64,000 nucleotides of DNA from Propionibacteriaceae bacterium. Lineage in GTDB: Bacteria > Actinomycetota > Actinomycetes > Propionibacteriales > Propionibacteriaceae. The stretch covers positions 62,001 through 126,000 of the forward strand of contig JAFKJK010000025.1 of assembly GCA_017306015.1 (NCBI GenBank). The letters are read 5' to 3'. Under the pieces are notes generated by a model that was not told the origin of the DNA, ran no database searches, and saw nothing but the letters and a program-made list of their open reading frames with translations. This document shows positions 50,023 through 58,679 of this stretch, one piece after another (position 1 is the first letter of the stretch; every line of letters begins with the position of its first letter). The position numbers and the translations under genes were made by a program.

Positions 50023-50211
50023 TTACGCTCCGGAGACCATCCGAAGTGGGGGAATCAGCCCAACTCGTGCCAGCTCGGCCAGCGCGGTCCGCTCGTCGTC
50101 GTCCAGCCCCAGATCGGCCGGCATGGGTCCCAGCAGCACCGAGATCGCACAGTCATCGCAGGCGGGGCCACGTGCCCGGCAGGTTGCGCAGTCGACATGT
50201 AGTACGTCCAT
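50023..50211 (-). CDS. Small cysteine-rich protein, function unknown
   Basis: A 62-residue protein opening MDVLHVDCATCRARGPACDDC, with CxxC at residues 8-11 and CxxC at 18-21, a probable treble-clef or rubredoxin-like zinc site. A short acidic/helical tail follows (LGLDDDERTALAELARVGLIPPLRM). I recognise it as a conserved-looking actinobacterial small protein but cannot name a function. It lies between the NlpC/P60 gene and a divergent lipoprotein gene. Confidence 0.7.
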   Translation of the reverse strand: MDVLHVDCATCRARGPACDDCAISVLLGPMPADLGLDDDERTALAELARVGLIPPLRMVSGA

Positions 50212-50275
50212 GTCTCCATGCTGACGGGCCGCACTGACACTCCTGCGGCCGGCAGTGCACGCCTACGCTGGGCCG

Positions 50276-51355
50276 ATGCGGGCCGGAGCCTTCGTCGCGC
50301 TCGCCACCGGGCTGGTGCTCGGCGGCTGCGCGGCCACGTCCGCCTGGACGCCGGTGGAGACCGGCGGGCTCCGTCCGGTCGCGCTCGCGGCGAGCGGGGA
50401 CGGGTTGCTGGTCGCCGGCTCGACGGGCTCCGGGCCGGCGCTGCTGCGGCTCGGCACCGGCGGACCCGTGACCTTCGACCTCGCCCCGGCCGAGCCGTAC
50501 GCCGCCCAGGCGACGCTGGTCGCGGTGTCGGCGACGGCGACAGCGGTGGACGTCATCGGCACGGTCGTCGGCGGCGCCCACGGCAACCCGCGCTGGACCA
50601 TCTGGGACGGCACGACGTCGCCGCCGGAACTGGCCAGCCACCCGCAGGAGTTCTTCACCTTCGGCGGCCACGACGCCGGCCCACTGCTGGCCGTCCTGGA
50701 GACGCCGTCAGGGCCGGCGATCCTCGGCTCGCGGACCACCAACACCGGCTCCCGCGCCGTCCTCTACACGCGCAGCGGAACCACCTGGTCGCCGCGGCCC
50801 AGCCCGGACGCGCTGACCTCCACCGCGGACGTCCAGCTCGGCTTCAGCTCCGCCGCGACCAGCGGCGAGCGGACGCTGGTGGCAGGTGACGAGCTGCTGC
50901 TGGCCAACGGGCTGGAGCAGCGTCCGGTGATCTGGCTCGGCGGCCCGAGGGACGACTGGCGCCGGATCGAGCTGCCCACCGGCGGGATCGCCGGCTCCGG
51001 GCTGTCGCGGGCCACCTCGGTCGCCTGCGGCCACGACACGTGCTGGGTCGCCGGCTGGGTCCGCGGCCACCCGGTGGGCTGGAGCCTGGACATCACGACC
51101 GCCACGCCCACGCTGATGGCCGTCCTGCCCGGAGACCCGCCGCCGGGCAACGACCCCGCCGCGCTGATCGCGGTCGTCTCGGGACACCCGGTGGTCGCCA
51201 CGAACGCCGCGGCGCCGTCGGTCCAGCTCGACTGCCCGCAGGGATGGCGTGCGCTGCCGTCCCCGGGACGCGTGAGCGCGCTGGTCGCGGTCGGCGGCCA
51301 GCTCTACGCGATCGCCGACGGAGCCCTCACCCGGCTGGACGCGCCGGCCTGCTGA
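50276..51355 (+). CDS. Predicted lipoprotein, beta-propeller-like
   Basis: A 359-residue protein with a lipoprotein signal (residues 1-18, lipobox LVLGGC). The rest is rich in short beta-strand blocks with recurring VAG, W and GG turns (LLVAGSTGSGPALLRLG, WTIWDGTT, VIWLGGPRDDWRRIELPTGG). This suggests a beta-propeller, but no named family is recognised. The last residues include a conserved-looking DCPQGW and a terminal PAC. The ATG at 50276 has TACGCT six bases upstream (leaderless). Confidence 0.72.
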   Translation: MRAGAFVALATGLVLGGCAATSAWTPVETGGLRPVALAASGDGLLVAGSTGSGPALLRLGTGGPVTFDLAPAEPYAAQATLVAVSATATAVDVIGTVVGGAHGNPRWTIWDGTTSPPELASHPQEFFTFGGHDAGPLLAVLETPSGPAILGSRTTNTGSRAVLYTRSGTTWSPRPSPDALTSTADVQLGFSSAATSGERTLVAGDELLLANGLEQRPVIWLGGPRDDWRRIELPTGGIAGSGLSRATSVACGHDTCWVAGWVRGHPVGWSLDITTATPTLMAVLPGDPPPGNDPAALIAVVSGHPVVATNAAAPSVQLDCPQGWRALPSPGRVSALVAVGGQLYAIADGALTRLDAPAC

Positions 51356-51452
51356 CGCGCCCGGGAACCCGGCCTCGTGACGGTGTCCCGGCTGAGTCAC
51401 TCGTCCGCCGGCCTCCACGACGTTGTCAGTGGGGAGTCCTAGCGTCAGTTCC

Positions 51453-53165
51453 GTGACCGCGACCGCCGTGCAGCCGAGCTTCTCCGAGCTCGGCACGCCC
51501 CTGTCGCAGGTCACGTTCTGCGTCGTCGACCTGGAGACCACCGGCAGCGGCGGGGACGACACGATCACCGAGATCGGGGCGGTGAAGGTGCAGGGCGGCC
51601 AGGTGCTCGGCGAGTTCCAGACCCTGGTGAACCCGAACACCCACATCCCGGCGCTGATCGCCGTCCTGACCGGCATCACCGACCAGCTCGTCGCCGGCGC
51701 GCCGAAGCTGGCCGAGGTGCTCCCGGGCTTCCTCGAGTTCGCCCGCGGCTGCGTCGTCGTGGCCCACAACGCCCGCTTCGACGTCGGCTTCCTGAAGCGC
51801 GCGTGCGTCCGCTTCGACTACTCCTGGCCCAATCCGGACGTGGTCGACACGGTCGCGCTCGCCCGGCAGGTGCTGCTCCGCGACGAGGTGCCCAACGTCA
51901 AGCTGGGCACGCTGGCGGCGTACTTCCACACCACCACGACCCCCAACCACCGCGCGCTGGACGACGCCCGCGCCACCGTCGAGGTGCTGCACGGCCTGCT
52001 CGAACGCGTCGGCAACCTCGGCGCCGACACCCTGGAGGACCTGCTCGGCTACCTCAACCGGGTCTCCCCCGAGCGCCGCGCCAAGCGGACGCTGGCGAAG
52101 GGATTGCCCGACGCGCCGGGGATCTACCAGTTCGTTGCCGACCTCGTCGACGGCTTCGGCGTCCGGCGCCGGCAGGTGCTCTACGTCGGCAAGAGCCGCA
52201 ACCTCCGCAAGCGGGTGGCCAGCTACTTCACCGCGGCCGAGACCCGTCCACGGATGGACGAGATGGTACGGATCGCCACCGGCGTGGAGACCGTCGTCTG
52301 CCGGACGCCGCTGGAGGCCGACGTGCTGGAGTTGCGGCTGATCGCGGCACATTCCCCCCGCTACAACCGGCGCTCGAAGTTCCCCGAGCGGCAGCACTGG
52401 CTCAAGCTCACCGACGAGGCGTTCCCCCGGCTGTCGCTGGTCCGGCAGGTCGGCGAGGACGGCGGCTTCTACTTCGGGCCGTTCCGCAGCCGACGCTCGG
52501 CCGAGCAGGTGATGCTGGCGGTGTGGGACGCATACGGACTGCGTCAGTGCAATACCCGGTTGTCGCGGACGCGTCCGTCCCCAGCCTGCGCGCTGGCGGA
52601 GATGGGCCGCTGCTCGGCGCCGTGCCAGCTGCTGGTGACCCCCGAGGACTACGCCGTCGTCGCCCAACGCGTGCGGGACGGGCTCGCCGTCGACGTCGGC
52701 CCGCTGGTGGAGGCGTCCCGGCCGCGGCTGCGGTCGCTGATCGAGGCGCAACGGTTCGAGGAGGCCGGCGAGCTCACCTCGCGGCTGGAGACCTGCAGCC
52801 GGTCGTCGCTGCGGTTCCACCGGCTGGCCAGCCTGGCGGCCTGTCCGCAGCTCGTCGCCGCCTACCGGGTTCCCGAGGGCTGGGAGATCCATGTCGTGAG
52901 ATACGGACGGCTGGCTGCCGCAGCGCTGGCCCGCCGCGGCGAGGTGCCGCAGCAGGTCGCCCGGGACGCGGTCGCGACCGCCGAGTGGGTGGCCCCGCCG
53001 ACAGCTCCACAGCCGGCCGCAACCATCGAGGAGACCGAGCGGATCGCCGACTGGCTGGAGCGTCCCGGCGTCAGGCTGATCGAGATCGACGGCGAGTGGG
53101 CCTGGCCGGCCCGGATCGGGCCGAGCGCCACCGTCCGGCTCGGCCCGCCGCTGGGACGCGAATAG
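51453..53165 (+). CDS. DEDD exonuclease-GIY-YIG endonuclease fusion (DnaQ-UvrC/Cho-like)
   Basis: A 570-residue nuclease. The N-terminal DEDDh exonuclease domain (about 15-190) has FCVVDLETTG, AHNARFDVGFL and NHRALDDARAT. A GIY-YIG domain follows (about 215-300; PGIYQFV, VLYVGKSRNLRKRVASYF, LEADVLELRLIAAHSPRYN) with a UvrC/Cho-like middle region (FYFGPFRSRRSAEQV, ALAEMGRCSAPC). There is no RNase H-like C-terminal domain of full UvrC. It corresponds in order to mycobacterial Rv2191. A role in DNA repair is inferred. The GTG at 51453 has TAGCGT seven bases upstream and is preferred over an earlier in-frame start. Confidence 0.9.
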   Translation: MTATAVQPSFSELGTPLSQVTFCVVDLETTGSGGDDTITEIGAVKVQGGQVLGEFQTLVNPNTHIPALIAVLTGITDQLVAGAPKLAEVLPGFLEFARGCVVVAHNARFDVGFLKRACVRFDYSWPNPDVVDTVALARQVLLRDEVPNVKLGTLAAYFHTTTTPNHRALDDARATVEVLHGLLERVGNLGADTLEDLLGYLNRVSPERRAKRTLAKGLPDAPGIYQFVADLVDGFGVRRRQVLYVGKSRNLRKRVASYFTAAETRPRMDEMVRIATGVETVVCRTPLEADVLELRLIAAHSPRYNRRSKFPERQHWLKLTDEAFPRLSLVRQVGEDGGFYFGPFRSRRSAEQVMLAVWDAYGLRQCNTRLSRTRPSPACALAEMGRCSAPCQLLVTPEDYAVVAQRVRDGLAVDVGPLVEASRPRLRSLIEAQRFEEAGELTSRLETCSRSSLRFHRLASLAACPQLVAAYRVPEGWEIHVVRYGRLAAAALARRGEVPQQVARDAVATAEWVAPPTAPQPAATIEETERIADWLERPGVRLIEIDGEWAWPARIGPSATVRLGPPLGRE

Positions 53166-53174
53166 GATCGGCCC

Positions 53175-53450
53175 ATGGTTACCGCGATTGTGTTCATCCG
53201 GGCGGACGTGGCTCGCATCCCCGAGGTCGCCCAGCAGATCGCCGACATCGACGGGGTGTCCGAGGTCTACTCGGTCACCGGCAAGCTGGACCTGATCGCG
53301 CTCGTCCGCGTCCGCGACATCGACGGGGTCGCCGCCGCGGTAGCCGACAAGGTGAACAAGGTGCCTGGCGTCCTCGACACCGAGACCCACATCGCCTTCC
53401 GGGCGTACTCGACGGTCGACCTCGAAGCCGCCTTCTCGATCGGCACCTGA
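53175..53450 (+). CDS. Lrp/AsnC ligand-binding domain protein (stand-alone RAM domain)
   Basis: A 91-residue protein corresponding only to the C-terminal effector domain of Lrp/AsnC regulators (TAIVFIRADVARIPEVAQQIADIDGVSEVYSVTGKLDLIALVRV, then GVLDTETHIAFRAYS). There is no HTH, so it cannot bind DNA itself; it may sense amino acids or oligomerise with full-length Lrp proteins. The ATG at 53175 has TAGGAT six bases upstream (leaderless). Confidence 0.9.
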   Translation: MVTAIVFIRADVARIPEVAQQIADIDGVSEVYSVTGKLDLIALVRVRDIDGVAAAVADKVNKVPGVLDTETHIAFRAYSTVDLEAAFSIGT

Positions 53451-53466
53451 CGCCGACCGGGCAGGC

Positions 53467-53994
53467 TCAGCCCTGGGTGATCTCCACCGAGTCGATCACC
53501 ACCGGGTCGACCGGACGGTCACCGCGGCCGGTGCGGACCTTGGCGATCTTGTCGACGACGGCCCTGGACGCGTCGTCCGCTACTTCGCCGAAGATGGTGT
53601 GCTTGCGGTTCAGCCAGGGGGTGGCGTCCACCGTGATGAAGAACTGGGAGCCGTTCGTGCCCTTGCCGAACTGCGTGCCGGCATTCGCCATGGCGAGCAG
53701 GTAGGGCTTGTCGAAGGCCAACTCCGGGTGGATCTCGTCGTCGAACTTGTAGCCCGGACCGCCGGTGCCGGTGCCCAGCGGGCAGCCGCCCTGGATCATG
53801 AACCCGTCGATCACCCGGTGGAAGCCGAGGCCGTCGAAGTACTTCGTCGGGTTGGTGCGGCCGGCGTCGTCGCGGTATTCCTTCGTCCCCTCGGCCAGGC
53901 CGACGAAGTTGGCCACCGTCTTCGGCGCCTCGTCGGCGAACAGGGTGATCGCGATATCGCCGTGGTTGGTGTGCAGGGTTGCGGTCTGGGTCAT
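53467..53994 (-). CDS. ppiA: Peptidyl-prolyl cis-trans isomerase (cyclophilin type)
   Basis: A 175-residue cytoplasmic cyclophilin. It has ATLHTNHGDIAITLFADEAPKTVANFVGLA, FHRVIDGFMIQGGCP (catalytic Arg in FHRVI), NAGTQFGKGTNGSQFFITVDATPWLNRKHTIFGEV. No signal peptide. AAAGGAA precedes the ATG at 53994. Convergent with the AsnC-like gene. Confidence 0.96.
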   Translation of the reverse strand: MTQTATLHTNHGDIAITLFADEAPKTVANFVGLAEGTKEYRDDAGRTNPTKYFDGLGFHRVIDGFMIQGGCPLGTGTGGPGYKFDDEIHPELAFDKPYLLAMANAGTQFGKGTNGSQFFITVDATPWLNRKHTIFGEVADDASRAVVDKIAKVRTGRGDRPVDPVVIDSVEITQG

Positions 53995-54100
53995 GGGCTT
54001 CCTTTCTGTCGCGTCCCCATCCTTACAGATGCTGTCGGACGCAGTGCCGCTACGGGTACGGTGGACTCAACGAGAGCCGGATATCCACCAGGGAGGAATC

Positions 54101-55102
54101 GTGAAGGCGAAGAAGCTGCTCGATGCAGTCGAAGAGGGTACCCAGAGTGCCGTCGAATACCTCACCCCGTACGTGGAGCAGGCCCTGCGGGACAGCGGCG
54201 AACTCGCCGACACGACCTACTCGAAGATCCGGCCGGCGATCAAGGACGCGACCATCCGCGGCGCCCGGCTGGCCTCCGACACCTTCGAGAAGGTGCATCC
54301 GGTGCTGGACGACGCCATCGACAAGGTCTCTCCCGCTGTCGACGCGACCGTGAAGCGCGTCCGCCCGGCCGTCGAGGATGTCCTCGACCGGATCCCGCCG
54401 ACGCTGGGCTACGCCCGCGGCAAGGTTCAGGACGAACTCCTGCCCGGCCTGTCCGACCAGCTCCGGCACCTGGCGAAGCAGCCCCTGGCCAAGGAACTGC
54501 AGGTCGCCGTCGCGTCCGCGGCACTGGCCGACAAGCTGGACGCGGCCACCGGACGGAAGAAGCACGGCTTCTGGCGCACGCTCGGCAAGCTGATGCTCGC
54601 CGGCGCGATCCTCGGCGGCGTGGTCTACGCGGTGAAGAAGCTGCTCGCCGACCCGTCCAGTGGCTGGGAGAGCTACACCCCCCGCGACAACGCCTACGTC
54701 GCCGACCCGGTGAAGGACGTCGCGGACAAGGCTGCGGACGTCGCGTCCGATGTCACCGACAAGGCGTCCGACATCGCGTCCAAGGTCGCCGAGGCGGCCG
54801 GGGATGCCGCCGAGAACCTCACCGAGGCCGCCTCCAACGCGGCTGAAGCGGTCGAGCACAAGGCCGAGGCCGCCGCCGAGGCTGCCGAAGGCGGCGATGC
54901 CGACCCTTTCGCTGACAGCCCGTACGGCGAGGGCTCGTACTCAGGCGACGAGCCGCCGGAGGGCTTCACGGTCAAGGGCAACGACCGCTCGAAGAAGTAC
55001 CACGTCCCCGGCAGCGCATCGTACGAGCGCACCAGCGCCGAGGTCTGGTTCGCGTCCGCAGAGGCCGCCGAGGCGGCGGGGTTCACCCGGGCGCAGCGCT
55101 AG
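54101..55102 (+). CDS. Helical repeat membrane protein with C-terminal sunset domain
   Basis: A 333-residue protein. The N-terminal half (1-150) is made of amphipathic helices with repeated SPAVDATVKRVRPAVEDV-like units. One transmembrane helix lies at about 153-172 (LGKLMLAGAILGGVVYAV). A repeat of VADKAADVASDVTDKASDIAS-type heptads follows (about 205-260), then an acidic linker. The last 45 residues (GFTVKGNDRSKKYHVPGSASYERTSAEVWFASAEAAEAAGF) match what is annotated as the sunset domain, of unknown function. GTG start with GGGAGGA five bases upstream. Confidence 0.78.
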   Translation: MKAKKLLDAVEEGTQSAVEYLTPYVEQALRDSGELADTTYSKIRPAIKDATIRGARLASDTFEKVHPVLDDAIDKVSPAVDATVKRVRPAVEDVLDRIPPTLGYARGKVQDELLPGLSDQLRHLAKQPLAKELQVAVASAALADKLDAATGRKKHGFWRTLGKLMLAGAILGGVVYAVKKLLADPSSGWESYTPRDNAYVADPVKDVADKAADVASDVTDKASDIASKVAEAAGDAAENLTEAASNAAEAVEHKAEAAAEAAEGGDADPFADSPYGEGSYSGDEPPEGFTVKGNDRSKKYHVPGSASYERTSAEVWFASAEAAEAAGFTRAQR

Positions 55103-55119
55103 CCCAGCCGACCCATCGC

Positions 55120-55150
55120 TGAACCATCGGGGACAGGTACCGATGCTTCA
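55120..55150 (+). repeat. Type A-like dispersed repeat after the sunset-domain gene
   Basis: Begins TGAACCATCGGGGACAGGTAC like the other type A units, but the right half is diverged (CGATGCTTCA). It lies 17 bases after the preceding stop codon. Confidence 0.8.
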
Positions 55151-55170
55151 ACTCCTGAGAAGTTGCTGAG

Positions 55171-55205
55171 AATCCGGCGGCCCCGCTCACACGGGCCGCC
55201 GGATT
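55171..55205 (+). terminator. Intrinsic terminator
   Basis: AATCCGGCGGCCC (55171-55183) and its exact complement GGGCCGCCGGATT (55193-55205) form a 13-base stem with a 9-base loop, followed by CCGTCTTTCC. It terminates the sunset-domain gene before the next gene at 55222. Confidence 0.82.
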
Positions 55206-55221
55206 CCGTCTTTCCCGGGGT

Positions 55222-55689
55222 GTGACCGCACAGACCGCTGAAATCGTCCGGGTCGGCGCCGACCCGTTCCGGGCCCACCTGGGCATGCTGCTGGACCGCA
55301 CCGGCCTGCCCTGGCCCGTCCTCGCGTTCCTCGCCGACGTCGAACCGGTCCTGGTCCGCGACCTCCTCTTCGGCGACCGCGGACGCCGGCTGTCCGAGCT
55401 GCCACTATCGGCGGCGCAGTCCCTGTTCGCCCTGGACGAGCAGCGGGTGCGGGCGAGTGCGCACCGATGGCTACCGTCCCGCCAGACCCGCGCGGACCTC
55501 ACCCAACTGCTGGCGGACGGCTTCCCGCCGGCCAGCCTCGCCCGCTACTGCCGGCTCACCCCGACCGAACTCCGATGTCTCCTGGGCGCGCCGCGCTGCC
55601 TCGAACTGACCGCCCTGCTGGCCCGCTCGGCGCGCCTTCAGTACGCGGCTCTGCACCCCCACGCCGGACGCGTCCGGGCCGCTCGCTAG
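55222..55689 (+). CDS. Hypothetical protein, helical
   Basis: A 155-residue protein that I do not recognise. It is Leu/Arg/Ala-rich and predicted helical, without signal or membrane segment. The stretch ADLTQLLADGFPPASLARYCRLTPTELRCLLG resembles a helix-turn-helix, so DNA binding is possible but unproven. GTG start at 55222 without a convincing ribosome-binding site. It ends 10 bases before the prepilin peptidase gene. Confidence 0.6.
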   Translation: MTAQTAEIVRVGADPFRAHLGMLLDRTGLPWPVLAFLADVEPVLVRDLLFGDRGRRLSELPLSAAQSLFALDEQRVRASAHRWLPSRQTRADLTQLLADGFPPASLARYCRLTPTELRCLLGAPRCLELTALLARSARLQYAALHPHAGRVRAAR

Positions 55690-55699
55690 GCTGCTGGTC

Positions 55700-56359
55700 G
55701 TGGCCGCGCTCGCGATCCTGCTCTCGGCGCTGATCGGTGCGCTGACGGCGCTCGCCGCCCCGGCGCTGCTGCGCTGGCTGCCCGCACCGGAGGACGAGCC
55801 CGAACTGCGCTTCGCCGACATGGGCACCCGAGGCTTCCGGCTGCTGCTCCTCGGTGTGTGCTTGGCCACCGGCTCGGTGCTGCTGCTCACCACCGAGCCG
55901 GAGCTGTGGCCGGTCTGGGCACCGCTGGCCGGGCTGGGCTCGCTGCTGGGCCTGGTGGACGCCCGCACCGGCTTCCTACCGTTCCGGCTGAACTACCTTG
56001 CCTTCGCCCTCGTCGCCGCCGGGGTGGCGGCCAGTTGCTGGCTGCGCGGCGACTGGGAACCGGCGTTGCTGGCGTTGGCCGGGAGCGCCGGCGCGGCCGC
56101 CTGCTACTGGCTGATCTGGTGGATCAGCCGCGGGAAGCTCGGCTTCGGGGACGTCCGCCTGGCCGGGCTGCTCGGCCTGGCGGCCGGGGCGACGTCCCTC
56201 ACCGTGCTGCTGTGGTCGTTCGTGCTGGGTTCGGCCATCGGTGGAGTCTGGGCACTGGCCGTCCGGGCGAGCGGACGGGGACGCGAGTTCCCGTACGGGC
56301 CGTCCATGCTGCTGGGCCCGGTCGCGGCGTTGCTGCTGGCCGCCGTCCTGCCGGCGTGA
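55700..56359 (+). CDS. Prepilin peptidase (A24 family)
   Basis: A 219-residue aspartic membrane protease that processes type IV or Tad prepilins. Six or more helices are predicted. The two catalytic aspartates are in LGLVDARTGFLP and in the GxGD motif GKLGFGDVRLAGLLG. The N-terminal methyltransferase domain of bifunctional enzymes is missing, as in actinobacterial A24 peptidases. The GTG at 55700 has TAGGCT seven bases upstream. No pilin genes lie in this window. Confidence 0.9.
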   Translation: MAALAILLSALIGALTALAAPALLRWLPAPEDEPELRFADMGTRGFRLLLLGVCLATGSVLLLTTEPELWPVWAPLAGLGSLLGLVDARTGFLPFRLNYLAFALVAAGVAASCWLRGDWEPALLALAGSAGAAACYWLIWWISRGKLGFGDVRLAGLLGLAAGATSLTVLLWSFVLGSAIGGVWALAVRASGRGREFPYGPSMLLGPVAALLLAAVLPA

Positions 56360-56366
56360 GGCCGGC

Positions 56367-57410
56367 TCAGGCTGCGCGCGCAGCCTGGGTGGCGGCGACC
56401 CACGCCTCCAGCAGCGCGGACGCCGCACCGGAGTCGATCGCCTCGGCGGCCTGGGCGAGCTTCGGCGCCAGCTGCGGGGCCAGCGGCGCGTCCGGGTCGG
56501 CCCCGTCGAAGGCCAGCGCGGCAGCGGCGGCGTTGAGCAGGACGATCTCCCGCACCGGGCCCGGCGCTCCCGCGACCAGGTCGCGGACCACCTGTGCGTT
56601 GTGCTCGGCGACGCCACCCACGAGATCGGACGGGACCGCCCGGGCGAGACCGAGTTCGGCCGGGTCCAGCGACGTCTGCACCACCCGGCCGTCCCGGACC
56701 ACCCACACCTGGGAGGCGGTGGTCGTGGTCAGCTCGTCCAGGCCGTCGCCGCCGTGGAAGACCATGCCCCGATGCCCGCGGGACGCGATCACGCCGGCCA
56801 TCAGCGGCGCCATCCGCGCATCGGCGCAGCCGATCGCCTGAGCGACCGGACGGGCCGGGTTGGCCAGCGGGCCGAGGAAGTTGAAGGTCGTCGGCACCCC
56901 CAGCTCGCGCCGGGGAGCGCCGGCGAAGCGCAGGGACGGGTGGTACAGCGGCGCGAACATGAACACGATCCGGGTCCTGGCGAGCACCCCCGCCTGCGCC
57001 TCCGGCGGCACGTCCAGGGCGATCCCGAGGGTCTCCAGGCAGTCGGCCGTCCCGCATGCGCTGGACGCCGCCCGGTTGCCGTGCTTGACCACCGGGATGC
57101 CCATCGCCGCCGTCACCAGGGCGGCCATGGTCGACACGTTCACCGTGTTCGCCCGGTCGCCACCCGAGCCGACCACGTCGACCGCTTCGGTGTCGAGGGT
57201 GACCGGGGTGGCGCGGCCGAGCATGGCGTCCGCCAGTGCGGTCAACTCGGTCACCGTCTCGCCCTTGGCGCGCAGCGCGATCGCGAACCCGGCGATCTGC
57301 ACCTGGGTGGCCTCGCCGGCGAGGATCTGGTCCATCGCCCAGGCCGCGGCGTCCGGCGTCAGGTCACGCCCGGCCACGAGCTCGGAGAGGACGGCAGGCC
57401 ACGAACTCAC
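56367..57410 (-). CDS. trpD: Anthranilate phosphoribosyltransferase
   Basis: Transfers PRPP to anthranilate in tryptophan synthesis; 347 residues. Motifs are VDVVGSGGDRANTVNVST (PRPP binding), VVKHGNRAASSACGTAD, FMFAPLYHPSLRF and TTFNFLGPLANPARP. The GTG at 57410 overlaps the stop codon of the upstream REC-like gene (GTGA). Its position before ctaE-qcrCAB matches the mycobacterial gene order (Rv2192c). Confidence 0.95.
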   Translation of the reverse strand: MSSWPAVLSELVAGRDLTPDAAAWAMDQILAGEATQVQIAGFAIALRAKGETVTELTALADAMLGRATPVTLDTEAVDVVGSGGDRANTVNVSTMAALVTAAMGIPVVKHGNRAASSACGTADCLETLGIALDVPPEAQAGVLARTRIVFMFAPLYHPSLRFAGAPRRELGVPTTFNFLGPLANPARPVAQAIGCADARMAPLMAGVIASRGHRGMVFHGGDGLDELTTTTASQVWVVRDGRVVQTSLDPAELGLARAVPSDLVGGVAEHNAQVVRDLVAGAPGPVREIVLLNAAAAALAFDGADPDAPLAPQLAPKLAQAAEAIDSGAASALLEAWVAATQAARAA

Positions 57411-57799
57411 GCCGGGGCGTCCTGCCGGGCGGCCAGGAGTCGCGCGGCGTCGTCCGGCAGCCGCACCGGGTCGACCGGGTAGGCGCTGACGGCGTCCGCC
57501 GCCGACCAGCTGGCCAGCCACGCGTCCGCGACCCGGGCGACCAGCAGCAGCACCGGCGGGCAGTCGTCGAACTCCGACTTCAGCTGGTGGCACAGGCCCA
57601 TCCCGCCGTAGGGGACCGCTTCGCCGTCGAGGATCAGCAGGTCGAAGCTGCCCTCGTCCATCGCCTTGATCGCCGCCTGGTGGGTGGCCACGTCGAAGAT
57701 GTCGAGCTCCCGGCCGGCAAGTCTGCGTCCGAGCACGAGCCGCACGTCGTCGCGGACGGTGCGGTCGTCGGAGTAGAGCAGGATCCGGGCTGCGGTCAT
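57407..57799 (-). CDS. Stand-alone response-regulator-receiver-like protein
   Basis: A 130-residue single REC-like domain (TAARILLYSDDRTVRDDVRLVLGRRL, then FDLLILDGEAVPYGGMGL). The acidic pair (Asp11, Asp12) and the putative phosphoacceptor aspartate in LILDGEA are present. The conserved lysine of beta-5 is not evident (VSAYPVDP), so phosphorylation may not work normally. No output domain. GAGGA precedes the ATG at 57799. It is translationally coupled to trpD. Confidence 0.75.
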   Translation of the reverse strand: MTAARILLYSDDRTVRDDVRLVLGRRLAGRELDIFDVATHQAAIKAMDEGSFDLLILDGEAVPYGGMGLCHQLKSEFDDCPPVLLLVARVADAWLASWSAADAVSAYPVDPVRLPDDAARLLAARQDAPA

Positions 57800-57987
57800 C
57801 GAAACATCCTCACTACGCGGGCGCTGCCATCGTATCGGCTTCGGCGCCCGGCTCCCGAAGCTGCCTGGGCGGCGAACCGCGTCCCGGGCCGGCGCGGCCC
57901 TTGGCGACCCCGGGCACGGTAATTGCCGAGCCCGACATTGGCGCCAGGTGGTACCCAACCCCGAGCGGGTCTCGACATAATGCGAGC

Positions 57988-58668
57988 ATGGAGAGCGCGA
58001 CGGCAAGCATGCCCCCAGGGGCTCTGCACCCGATAGCCACCCCGAGACTCCAGGGCACCCGGGGACGTCCCGACGTGCTCGCGGTGGGGGTGATCGTGTG
58101 GCTCGCCAGCGAACTGATGTTCTTCGCCGCGCTGTTCGCCGCGTACTTCCACCTGCGTGAGATCACCAACGCAGCCGCGGCGCCGGGAACCCAGACCATC
58201 TGGGAGTGGGGTGCGTCCCACCTAGACAACACCTGGTTCGGGATCACCTTCCCGTGGTTCGCGACCATCAACACCACGATCCTGCTGCTGAGTTCGGTGA
58301 CCTGCCAGCTCGGCGTCCACGCTGCCGAGGCCGGGGACGTCCGCGGTCTGCGGCGCTGGTACACCACCACCTTCTTGATGGGTGCGATCTTCATCGGTGG
58401 CCAGGCGTACGAGTACGCGAACCTGATCAGCGAGGGTTTCGTGATCTCCACGAACGTGTACACGTCGGCGTTTTTCCTTGCCACCGGGTTCCACGGGCTG
58501 CATGTGATCGGCGGGCTGGTGGCATTTCTGCTCATGCTCGGACGCACGTACCTGGCCCGTCGGTTCACCCACGAACAGGCGGTGCACGCGATCGTCACCT
58601 CCTACTACTGGCACTTCGTGGACGCCATCTGGGTAGTCCTGTTCGGCGTGCTGTACATCCTGCGATGA
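57988..58668 (+). CDS. ctaE: Cytochrome c oxidase subunit III
   Basis: A membrane subunit of the aa3-type oxidase; 226 residues with about five helices. Motifs are VLAVGVIVWLASELMFFAALFAAYFHLR, GQAYEYANLISEG, FFLATGFHGLHVIGG and SYYWHFVDAIWVVLF. The ATG at 57988 has CATAAT six bases upstream, so it opens a leaderless operon ctaE-qcrC-qcrA-qcrB that encodes a bcc-aa3 supercomplex. ctaC and ctaD are elsewhere. Confidence 0.96.
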   Translation: MESATASMPPGALHPIATPRLQGTRGRPDVLAVGVIVWLASELMFFAALFAAYFHLREITNAAAAPGTQTIWEWGASHLDNTWFGITFPWFATINTTILLLSSVTCQLGVHAAEAGDVRGLRRWYTTTFLMGAIFIGGQAYEYANLISEGFVISTNVYTSAFFLATGFHGLHVIGGLVAFLLMLGRTYLARRFTHEQAVHAIVTSYYWHFVDAIWVVLFGVLYILR

Positions 58669-58679
58669 GGGGGGTTCCG

